Shown: positions 1-5,148 of the stretch, piece by piece
Layout: every line of letters starts with the position of its first letter
How positions within the stretch are numbered: position 1 is the stretch's first letter
NCBI GenBank assembly: GCA_019694835.1
Contig: JAIBBE010000071.1
Span: forward strand, 1 to 6,406
Source: Fimbriimonadaceae bacterium
Lineage (GTDB): Bacteria; Armatimonadota; Fimbriimonadia; Fimbriimonadales; Fimbriimonadaceae
Direction: 5' to 3'
DNA: 6,406 nucleotides
The notes under the pieces: generated by a model
Told to the model about the DNA's origin: nothing
Database searches by the model: none
The model's input: only the letters and a program-made list of their open reading frames with translations
Made by a program: the position numbers and the translations under genes

Positions 1-128
1 TGCACTTCGGCCAGCATGGCCTCGACCCGGGAACGATCGTCTTGTGACAGGCGATGACCACAGCCGCGGTTGAGCCGCTCTCGATCAGCAAAGTTCTCCC
101 AATACCAGGCTCGCGTGTAGATGCTCAA
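1..128 (-). CDS. Possible N-terminal edge of a gene leaving the window; weakly IS30-transposase-like
   Basis: The minus strand has a frame open from about position 235 down to the left edge. Its last part reads naturally: RLSQDDRSRVEAMLAEV, directly at the edge. Charged residues alternating with a short amphipathic helix at an N-terminus resemble the 'HLT..ER..IE.LL' opening of IS30-family transposases, but other helix-turn-helix proteins could start this way. No ATG lies in frame before position 17. A TTG at 126-128 (reading LSIYTRAWYWENF) is the start used here, and it has no convincing ribosome binding site. No terminal inverted repeat was recognised nearby. The frame is too short to judge by composition, so existence, start and family are all uncertain. 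Confidence 0.22.
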   Translation of the reverse strand, partial: MSIYTRAWYWENFADRERLNRGCGHRLSQDDRSRVEAMLAEV

Positions 129-169
129 GTGGCTACCAGTAGATTGCTGTCGATCCCGCTTCGCGACAC

Positions 170-191
170 CCCAACAGCCGAATCTGTTGGG
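170..191. repeat. Small perfect inverted repeat (8-base arms)
   Basis: The arms CCCAACAG (170-177) and CTGTTGGG (184-191) are exact reverse complements around a 6-base loop. It lies in the gene-poor left 353 bases, upstream of the possible minus-strand reading frame. Neither side has a T-run, so it is not a clear intrinsic terminator. It could be an operator, an RNA hairpin or part of a mobile-element end. Confidence 0.4.
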
Positions 192-291
192 CTCCGGAGG
201 GCTTCCGATCCCTCGCTGGGTCAGACTCTTCAAGGCGATCTACCGCTTGAGCGCCAGGTGCTGAAAGCGGATCGCTCAGCACTCACAAAAC

Positions 292-325
292 ACGAACCCG
301 CCGGGCGCTTGCCCGGCGGGTTCGT
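292..325 (-). terminator. Strong Rho-independent terminator of the repeat-protein gene
   Basis: A perfect 15-base-pair stem (292-306 with 311-325) closes a 4-base loop. The stem is GC-rich (core CCCGCCGGGC). On the minus strand it is followed by GTTTTGTG, a short U-run. It begins 28 bases after the stop codon of the minus-strand gene ending at 354, where an intrinsic terminator is expected. On the plus strand no T-run follows the stem, so it is oriented for minus-strand transcription. Confidence 0.9.
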
Positions 326-353
326 TGACAACCGAGACAGGATTGAACCGAGA

Positions 354-938
354 TCAGAAGCGGGCCGAGCCGATGTTCACCGAGCTGCCGATCGCAGTGA
401 TCGCGCCGGTCTGCACGGTCGAGTTCATCGTCACGCTACCGCCGACCGTCGTGTCGGTGATGGAGAGGCTCGCAACGCTGACCTGGGAACCAATGGCGGT
501 GATCGCCCCGGTCTTGGCGCTCAGATTCGCCGTCAGGTCCTTGCCGATCTTCGAGTTGGTGACCTCGACGGACGAGACCATCACCGAACTGCCGATGGCG
601 GTGATCGCGCCGGTCTCGGCCTGGAGGTTGAGCTTCACGTTGCCGCCCACCTGGGACTTGGTCATCAGGAAGTCACCGACAGCCACCTTCGAACCGATAG
701 CCGTGATCGTTCCGGTCTTGACCTTCGTGTCGATGGTGACGCTGCCGCCGATCTTGTTGCCGCCGGGGTTGAGCGTGTTGCCGATCGTCCGCGTCGCCGC
801 CTGACCCGCGTCCTTGGCGGCCGACTCGGCGACGCCCTGGACCACGTCGTCGATGACACCGGCGTTAGCCACCGGGGCGAGGAAGGCGTAGGTGGAAGCG
901 ACGAGGCCCGCGACGGCAAACATCTTGTAATTCCGCAT
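354..938 (-). CDS. Secreted 34-residue-repeat protein, probable beta-solenoid
   Basis: This encodes 194 residues. An ATG 69 bases upstream (1007) is in frame, but the start at 938 is preferred because it directly begins a Sec signal peptide: MRNYKMF, a hydrophobic stretch to about residue 20, and a likely cleavage after VANA (residue 26). AGGA lies 4 bases upstream. After a linker with a possible amphipathic helix (27-60), the rest consists of a repeat of exactly 34 residues. TG[TA]ITAIGS begins at residues 75, 109, 143 and 177, each followed by alternating hydrophobic/polar residues, a [SND].[VI]G[GK] turn and a Thr/Ser-rich strand. A half unit (NKIGGSVTIDTKVK, 61-74) precedes and a half unit ends the protein. 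The mature protein is rich in Gly, Ser, Thr, Val and Ile and has no Cys or Trp. This suggests a stacked beta-solenoid or fibre-forming exported protein. The repeats lack the Ser-Gln-Asn-Gln pattern of curlin. I do not recognise a named family. A strong terminator follows, so this is the last gene of its transcript. Confidence 0.85.
   Translation of the reverse strand: MRNYKMFAVAGLVASTYAFLAPVANAGVIDDVVQGVAESAAKDAGQAATRTIGNTLNPGGNKIGGSVTIDTKVKTGTITAIGSKVAVGDFLMTKSQVGGNVKLNLQAETGAITAIGSSVMVSSVEVTNSKIGKDLTANLSAKTGAITAIGSQVSVASLSITDTTVGGSVTMNSTVQTGAITAIGSSVNIGSARF
357..758 (-). repeat. 102-base tandem coding repeat (about 3.9 units)
   Basis: This is the DNA encoding the 34-residue repeats of the secreted protein. 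On the plus strand a conserved block of the form CC[AG]AT[ACG]GC[ACG]GTGATCG starts at 388, 490, 592 and 694, exactly 102 bases apart. Conservation is strongest over the TG[AT]ITAIGS codons and weak in the other two thirds of each unit. The duplications are therefore old, or selection keeps only the turn motif. There are no gaps between units. Confidence 0.85.
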
Positions 939-1039
939 TGGATCCTGCTTTCTGCCCTTTGGGGGCTTTGTGCCTGTTTCCGTCAGGCTCGGGCGTCCGG
1001 GCTTCACACGCGTGATGCTCCGGCCGACTATCTACAGAT

Positions 1040-1074
1040 TGCCGTTGGCGTGTCCGCACGACACGCAAGCGGCA
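1040..1074 (-). terminator. Imperfect stem-loop after the 163-residue gene, possible terminator
   Basis: The arms 1040-1054 and 1060-1074 can pair over 15 positions with two mismatches around a 5-base loop (core GCGTGTC / GACACGC). It starts 8 bases after the minus-strand stop codon at 1083. No T-run follows on the minus strand, so termination would be weak and read-through into the repeat-protein gene is possible. The 144-base gap contains no other gene that I can see. Confidence 0.4.
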
Positions 1075-1082
1075 GATTGTGG

Positions 1083-1574
1083 TCAGTGTCGAGGACGGAT
1101 CACCACATCGGCGACATTGATGGTCCGCACGACCGACACGGGTCGGATGTCACTGGTGTTGCGGATGACGACCGCACCGAGGGGCATGGAGGCCTTCGAT
1201 TGGTTGAACTGCTTCTCCGTCATGACCGGCGCGATATCCACCTCGCGGCGGGTAGCATCAGTCTCGAGAACAGTGCGTGTGGTTGACTCAACCACAACAT
1301 TCACACGCTGCAAACCCTTCGCAGCGTCGAGAAACGTGGGGTCCACCGGGGCGGTGACGGCACTCGTCGAAGTGCCCAGTCGGGTGCTCGACGTCGATTC
1401 CAGCAGCACATTCGCCGTGCCGTTGACATAGACGTCGCCAGCCCTCGCCCGCGAAGCTGCGAGGGACGCTTCGAACGAAGAAGCGATCTGCTGTGGCACA
1501 GCTCCCAAAGCGCCTGATGAGGCGTGAGCGAGCAAGATCCCGACCGGCAAGAGCGTTCGAATGCAAGACTGCAT
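1083..1574 (-). CDS. Secreted beta-rich protein of unknown family
   Basis: This encodes 163 residues. The ATG at 1574 is chosen over an in-frame start at 1643 because GAGGA lies 5 bases upstream and a Sec signal peptide follows at once: MQSCIRTLLPVGILLAHASS, with possible cleavage near residue 20 or 25. The mature part (to 163) is mostly alternating hydrophobic and polar residues, suggesting beta strands, and contains no Cys. Two segments look alike: NVLLESTSSTRL (55-66) and NVVVESTTRTVL (92-103). This may be a small internal duplication. A conserved-looking C-terminal run (MPLGAVVIRNTSDIRPVSVVRTINVADVVI) follows. It lies between the kinase and the repeat protein on the same strand, with a 191-base leader upstream and 144 bases to the next gene. 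It may be a partner or chaperone of the repeat protein, but that rests on adjacency and shared secretion only. No family recognised. Confidence 0.75.
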   Translation of the reverse strand: MQSCIRTLLPVGILLAHASSGALGAVPQQIASSFEASLAASRARAGDVYVNGTANVLLESTSSTRLGTSTSAVTAPVDPTFLDAAKGLQRVNVVVESTTRTVLETDATRREVDIAPVMTEKQFNQSKASMPLGAVVIRNTSDIRPVSVVRTINVADVVIRPRH

Positions 1575-1714
1575 GGCTTCCTCACTTTCACAGAAGCTGG
1601 GCGGTTCTAGCCCAGCCGAATGGACCGATCGCGCGTCCCTCACATTGAGGGATCAGCCCGCGTTGGGTTGCCTGTGAGTTCAGGCATCCCTTGGTTTATT
1701 GCGGCTGCTGCGAA
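1575..1714 (-). promoter_or_regulatory. Hairpin-rich 5' leader of the 163-residue gene
   Basis: Between the kinase-side hairpin and the start at 1574, three separate dyads lie in a row. They are GCTGGGC/GCCCAGC (1596-1602 with 1610-1616), TCCCTCA/TGAGGGA (1636-1642 with 1646-1652), and a 10-base-pair stem with one mismatch around 1665-1690 (core TGCCTG/CAGGCA at 1669-1674 and 1681-1686). The first is close to the GAGGA ribosome binding site (about 1580-1584) without covering it. The gene's own promoter may lie here, but no clear -35/-10 pair was found. The structures could be a regulatory leader or chance dyads in GC-rich DNA. Confidence 0.35.
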
Positions 1715-1757
1715 TCGCCGACACCGCCCGAAGACAATCTTCGGGCGGGACCGGCGA
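1715..1757 (-). terminator. Stem-loop after the kinase gene, probable terminator
   Basis: A perfect 11-base-pair inner stem CCGCCCGAAGA (1724-1734) / TCTTCGGGCGG (1738-1748) has a 3-base loop. A 6-base-pair outer stem TCGCCG (1715-1720) / CGGCGA (1752-1757) extends it across a small internal loop. It begins 8 bases after the kinase stop codon. No U-run follows on the minus strand, so it may be a weak terminator or an RNA 3'-end stabiliser that separates kinase expression from the two secreted-protein genes. Confidence 0.55.
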
Positions 1758-1765
1758 TGTACCTT

Positions 1766-3517
1766 TCAGGGGCTGACGTGAAAAGTCACGGCACGGACTC
1801 CCATGCCTTTAGACAGAGCACCCTGCCGAAGGTGGTCGAGAAAGCGCCGAGTAGGGGTGTCCGGAGATGAGTCTGGCTGTACCTCGAGTGGCCTGGCGCC
1901 AGACCGCGGGTAGTCGATTCCGGCGCTGGAGGTCTCCACCACAAGTCCGCGTGGCAGCGGCCTGTCGACTGGTGCGGTCTTGAGAACTGACTCCAAATCA
2001 GACCTAGCCAACGGACCAGCTTTCGATGTCAAGCAGATGAGCGTCCAATTCCCTGCATTCTGCTTGAGGGACGCCCGCTGGTCGATTGCTGGAGGGTATC
2101 GAAGTAAACGGTCGGCCGCTGTTGCGTCCAAGGTGCTGAGCTCGTTGAGTTGTCCAGCACCGTCCAGGGAACACAAGACGGCGTAGGTGTGGTCCGGGAT
2201 AGTCGCGTCAATGCGAATCGCCATGCCGAGCGTCATCGCTTGAGCGTCCTGAATCAGAGGCGAACCGCTGCTCTGAATCACCCACACGCGAAGTTGTGGA
2301 TCGCTTGCCGGAACACTCGGTGGCCTCAATGACAGCCAAAGAGTCAAGGAGACAAGGAGCAATCCGAAGCCCGCGAGTCCGACCTTCATCGCCCTTCGGC
2401 GATGCTCGCGACGGTAGGAAAATCGCTCTAACTGGTCCGCTAGGACACCAACGTCCATGTGCCTTCGCTGCGGATCTACTGCCATCGCCTGTTCACAGAT
2501 TCGGCGAAGCTCAAGGGGCACGGCTGTCGAGAGTGGCGGAACGCTTCCACTACGTGCCTTTTTCAATGCAGCCTGAAAGTCCGATGCTGCAAACGGAGCC
2601 TTCCCCGTGATGAGGTAGTAGAGCAATCCACCGAGCCCAAAGACGTCCGACCTCACACCCACCAAGTCGATGGCTTCGTTGGCCTGTTCCGGCGACATGA
2701 ATGCAGCCGTGCCAGAAAGAAAACCTCCCGAGACTGCGTCATCTCTGAGTGAGTTCGAAACGCGTGCCGCACCGAAGTCGATGAGGTGAGCTCGCCCGTC
2801 CGGATCGATAATCACGTTCCGTGGCTTGATGTCCAGGTGCAGAATGCCCTTGCCGTGTGCCGCTGAAAGAGTTCGTGCCAGAGAAGATACCAGGATGGCG
2901 ATTTGCTCAGGGGAGAGCTGCCGCTCACGCACGTACTGATCAAGAGTTTGACCCGGAATGTGCTGGACCGCGATGAAGATGCGACCATTGTGTCGCCCAA
3001 TGTCAAGGATGCCCGCAATCTGTGGATGGCGGAGTTGAGCGAGAACCTGCGCTTCGCTCTGTATGAGCGCCTCGAGCCTTTGGTCAACATCGCGCCGAAG
3101 AAACTTTAGAACTACCAAGGTTCCGATTGGATGGACCGCCAGCAGCACATCTCCGTGGCCGTCCTTCTTAAGCTCTGACAGCACAAAGTACCGCCCAACG
3201 GTATGGACACTTCCTTGAGTGGCCGCCGCTGAAGTGCTCCCATAGCCCTCCAACTCCTGAAGCAGCGGAAAGCTGTTCGGAAACTGCTTGGCGTACTCTT
3301 CCACGCAGGGTGTTTCCCCGCGTTTCCGGCGGTACTCGATATCCAATCTGATCAGTTCACCGAGTGCGGTCGAGCGCATCGCCTCAGGAGTCTCCTCGAG
3401 GTACTTCGCGACCGACGGACGAGATCCTTTGCGCCACTCGGACTCGAACTGGTCCGCGATCCGGTCAATCACCAAGAGGTCAGAAGCGGCGGCGGGCATC
3501 GCATGATGGTACGTCAT
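1766..3517 (-). CDS. Transmembrane serine/threonine protein kinase with extracytoplasmic C-terminal domain
   Basis: This is a Hanks-type kinase of 583 residues from the ATG at 3517; starts at 3583 (605 residues) or 3499 are also in frame and none has a strong ribosome binding site. Residues 1-108 form a charged helical segment (R-x-S-V-x-x-YL, R-x-K-R-G) common before planctomycete kinases. The kinase domain spans about 110-370: ATP lysine K138 (VVLKFL), helix-C E155, catalytic HLDIKPRN (D229, K231, N234), DFG at 247-249, SPE at 275-277 and the helix-F aspartate D291. All catalytic residues are present. The glycine loop is degenerate (KKDGHGDV, 117-124), and HRD is replaced by HLD, making it a non-RD kinase. 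One membrane helix (about 377-397) follows a basic stop sequence (RREHRRR). The remaining 185 residues should lie outside the membrane. Their first part, with 'HTYAVLCSLDGAGQLNEL' and 'RYPP', resembles DUF4384-type domains, a tentative reading. It is divergent from the sigma factor gene, its likely partner. Confidence 0.95.
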   Translation of the reverse strand: MTYHHAMPAAASDLLVIDRIADQFESEWRKGSRPSVAKYLEETPEAMRSTALGELIRLDIEYRRKRGETPCVEEYAKQFPNSFPLLQELEGYGSTSAAATQGSVHTVGRYFVLSELKKDGHGDVLLAVHPIGTLVVLKFLRRDVDQRLEALIQSEAQVLAQLRHPQIAGILDIGRHNGRIFIAVQHIPGQTLDQYVRERQLSPEQIAILVSSLARTLSAAHGKGILHLDIKPRNVIIDPDGRAHLIDFGAARVSNSLRDDAVSGGFLSGTAAFMSPEQANEAIDLVGVRSDVFGLGGLLYYLITGKAPFAASDFQAALKKARSGSVPPLSTAVPLELRRICEQAMAVDPQRRHMDVGVLADQLERFSYRREHRRRAMKVGLAGFGLLLVSLTLWLSLRPPSVPASDPQLRVWVIQSSGSPLIQDAQAMTLGMAIRIDATIPDHTYAVLCSLDGAGQLNELSTLDATAADRLLRYPPAIDQRASLKQNAGNWTLICLTSKAGPLARSDLESVLKTAPVDRPLPRGLVVETSSAGIDYPRSGARPLEVQPDSSPDTPTRRFLDHLRQGALSKGMGVRAVTFHVSP

Positions 3518-3732
3518 GCTCTCTGATTGCTCTCCAAGGCTTGACGGCGACACCGGGTTACGAACCAAACGCGGTGGACTCATGGCAGGCGCGTCTCGAC
3601 ATCAACGCCAAGCGTTCGGACTATGTACGGGCGCAAGGCATCGCCCGCAAACGAGCATCGCCGAGAGCCGCCGTGTACGATTCACCGTTCCAGTCGCCAC
3701 TCGACAAAGACCTATGGGCAGGACGCGCTTGT
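3518..3732. promoter_or_regulatory. Divergent intergenic region between kinase and sigma factor genes
   Basis: These 215 bases separate the two start codons and must hold, or lie close to, the promoters of both genes. If the kinase starts at 3583 the gap shrinks to 149 bases. I found no convincing -35/-10 pair: TTGACG at 3541-3546 has no matching -10 at 16-18 bases, and TATGTA near 3623 has no matching -35. An AGGA about 10 bases before the sigma start is the only plausible ribosome binding site. The promoters may be read by a non-housekeeping sigma factor, possibly the one encoded here. Confidence 0.5.
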
Positions 3733-4503
3733 ATGACCCAAAGCCATTCAGTGACACTCTTGATTCAGGGGCTCCGGGGAGACCGGCAGGTTTCCGACCC
3801 CGCGGCCGCGGCCATCTGGCAGAGGTACTCAGCCGATCTCCTCCAGCACGCGCACAAGCGGATGTCCGCAAAGGTGAGGCAACGGACGGGATCTGAAGAT
3901 GTGGTCCAGGACGCCTTCGCGACATTCTGCCGGCGGTTTCAGGCTGGCGAGTACACTGTCGCGGATCGCGATGACCTGCTGCGGCTGCTGATCGGGATCA
4001 CGATCAAGAAGACGCTCATGACGGTGCGATACCACGCCCAGGACAAACGGAGCGTAGTGCGTGAAAATCAGATGACCCAGTCGAAAGACCGCGACAACGC
4101 GGGGGTACTTGACCTTCTCGGAGAGCCGGCAAGTGCAACCCCAGAACAGGTCCAGAGTTTTGAAGAGACGTATGAGCGCGGCCTAGGTCTGTTGGATTCG
4201 GAACTTCGTGACGTTGCGGTGCTGCGAATCGAAGGGCTAGACAGCGTCGAGATCGCACAACGGCTCGGCGTATCGGCTCGGACCGTCCAGCGACACCTCG
4301 GTAAGGTCCGCAATATCTGGAGACTGAGCTTCTTGGACGGCGATCTCCGCAATATTGCGGAGATGCTCAACAATGAATTTACTTGCGACGAGATCGCACA
4401 ACAGCTTGGTGTAACCAAGGGGACCATTGAGCGGAAGCTTGAGATCATTCATCAGATCTGGCAGGAGTATGGCGTAGACAAGGGGATGGAAGAGTCGGAG
4501 TGA
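3733..4503 (+). CDS. ECF-type RNA polymerase sigma factor with duplicated sigma-4 unit
   Basis: This encodes 256 residues. The frame is open further upstream to 3364, but that part overlaps the kinase gene. The ATG at 3733 is chosen because family-like sequence starts there and AGGA lies about 10 bases before it. Sigma region 2 covers roughly 27-103, with RTGSEDVVQDAFATFCRR (51-68) as the conserved core-binding and -10-recognition helix. A variable linker (104-150) leads to region 4. The first helix-turn-helix (157-197: ELRDVAVL..., EIAQRLGVSARTVQRHL, NIW) is followed after six residues by a second one of the same length (204-244: DLRNIAEML..., EIAQQLGVTKGTIERKL, QIW). They align without gaps at a 47-residue offset, with 15 of 41 identical. 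Typical ECF factors have about 190 residues and a single region 4, so the extra unit explains the length. No anti-sigma gene is adjacent; the divergent kinase is the likely regulator, as for kinase-linked ECF groups in Planctomycetota. Confidence 0.9.
   Translation: MTQSHSVTLLIQGLRGDRQVSDPAAAAIWQRYSADLLQHAHKRMSAKVRQRTGSEDVVQDAFATFCRRFQAGEYTVADRDDLLRLLIGITIKKTLMTVRYHAQDKRSVVRENQMTQSKDRDNAGVLDLLGEPASATPEQVQSFEETYERGLGLLDSELRDVAVLRIEGLDSVEIAQRLGVSARTVQRHLGKVRNIWRLSFLDGDLRNIAEMLNNEFTCDEIAQQLGVTKGTIERKLEIIHQIWQEYGVDKGMEESE
4343..4364. repeat. Perfect 22-base palindrome inside the sigma factor gene
   Basis: The half-site ATCTCCGCAAT (4343-4353) is followed directly by its exact reverse complement ATTGCGGAGAT (4354-4364), with no spacer. 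It encodes the start of the second sigma-4 copy (D204 to M211). A perfect dyad of this length is rare by chance in a window of this size. It could be an operator bound by a dimeric regulator, a remnant of the duplication event, or a coincidence of codon use. Confidence 0.7.
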
Positions 4504-4546
4504 GGGATCGTCAAAAGATCGTCAGCCGATCGATGGCACCCAGCCC

Positions 4547-4972
4547 TTATCGCCACTCCGATACTTCTAACTCCCAATCAGCTGCACGCAGTTCCAGTGC
4601 GCGAGCCTCAAACGTACGATCGTGCGTTGGAGAAATGTCGACTGATTGCCAGACTGGATCCTGCGTCAACACTTCCCGATTGGGCCCAAAGAAACGGAAT
4701 CGAAAGCGGACAACGAGGGTGCGTTCCGACACAGATCGCAAACGAACTCGCACGCTCATCGCGGACAATGGAGTCGGGGGCTGGACATCTGGTCGCCCGA
4801 GCATCTTCAGCGACTTGTCCAAGCCGTCGCGTAGCAACACATTCGGATATCCCTCCAGGGGTACCACATCATCCGCTGCTGTGCGTGGCCCGTTGATCCG
4901 GTCTTGCTGGCATCCGACCTGGGAAGTCAGGAGCATAAACGTCGCGAAGATCAGAAAACTCGCTCGCCACAT
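4547..4972 (-). CDS. YcfL/DUF1425-like lipoprotein
   Basis: This encodes 141 residues from the ATG at 4972, preferred over an in-frame start at 5044 because GGGGGA lies 8 bases upstream and a lipoprotein signal peptide follows at once: MWRASFLIFATFMLLTSQVGC, lipid-modified Cys at 21. The lipobox (QVGC) is atypical, since -3 is usually Leu, Val or Ile. The mature domain fits the YcfL pattern: NVLLRDGLDKSLKML (44-58), PLSAMSVRVRLRS (68-80), a beta-rich VVRFRFRFFGPN (87-98), W109, and a C-terminal ADWELEVSE (131-139). In Enterobacteria YcfL is a periplasmic lipoprotein of unknown function encoded beside lpoB, the activator of penicillin-binding protein 1B. No lpoB is seen here. It is convergent with the sigma factor gene (43 bases between stops) and lies 176 bases after another lipoprotein gene on the same strand. 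Confidence 0.75.
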   Translation of the reverse strand: MWRASFLIFATFMLLTSQVGCQQDRINGPRTAADDVVPLEGYPNVLLRDGLDKSLKMLGRPDVQPPTPLSAMSVRVRLRSVSERTLVVRFRFRFFGPNREVLTQDPVWQSVDISPTHDRTFEARALELRAADWELEVSEWR

Positions 4973-5148
4973 AGCTGGATCCCCCAACTGCAGTTCAAGA
5001 GCTCTCAGCCTACCGAGCGTCCGCGTCAAGGGTTGTGCATTCATGGAATCACTCGCAGATGTTCAGGACGGTGCCAATGGCTCGCACGCGGCGTGCCTGT
5101 ACCCAGTGTATGACCGCGGCTGTCCGCGCCGTTGATTGAGACTCTGCT
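4973..5148 (-). promoter_or_regulatory. Intergenic region between the two lipoprotein genes
   Basis: These 176 bases hold the ribosome binding site of the YcfL-like gene (GGGGGA, about 4981-4986) and two small dyads on the way from the upstream gene: GCACG/CGTGC (5085-5097) and a 5-base-pair CGCGG/CCGCG stem near 5117-5130. Neither dyad has a T-run. TTGACG on the minus strand (5024-5029) could be a -35 element, but no -10 stands at the usual distance. No small gene is apparent. Confidence 0.3.

Noticed and set aside
357..758. CRISPR-like array because of regular repeats
   Set aside because: The period is 102 bases, conservation follows codons, and the units form one continuous secreted protein.
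354..938. A curlin (CsgA) homologue
   Set aside because: Repeat length is 34 rather than about 22 residues, the Ser-Gln-Asn-Gln ladder is missing, and no csgG/csgE/csgF-type gene is in the window.
54..1286. A 410-codon open frame on the plus strand
   Set aside because: It runs antisense through the repeat protein, its terminator and the next secreted-protein gene. Its product is Arg/Asp/Gly/His-rich with no recognisable domain and no ribosome binding site. The 102-base periodicity and GC-rich third positions explain why it lacks stops.
3364..3732. An N-terminal extension of the sigma factor of 123 codons
   Set aside because: The first part is antisense to the kinase coding sequence and resembles no sigma region. 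The ATG at 3733 has a plausible ribosome binding site and matches where family sequence begins.
4506..4524. Direct repeat GATCGTCA (4506-4513 and 4517-4524) between the convergent sigma and YcfL-like genes
   Set aside because: Two 8-base copies are easily due to chance. There is no dyad of useful size and no T-run for a terminator.
5024..5029. A TTGACG -35 element for the YcfL-like gene (minus strand)
   Set aside because: No -10-like hexamer stands 16-18 bases downstream, so it was not called as a promoter.
4500..5135. A 211-codon open frame on the plus strand overlapping the sigma factor stop codon
   Set aside because: The overlap suggests translational coupling, but the product is Ser/Arg-rich with no domain and lies antisense to the well-supported YcfL-like gene.
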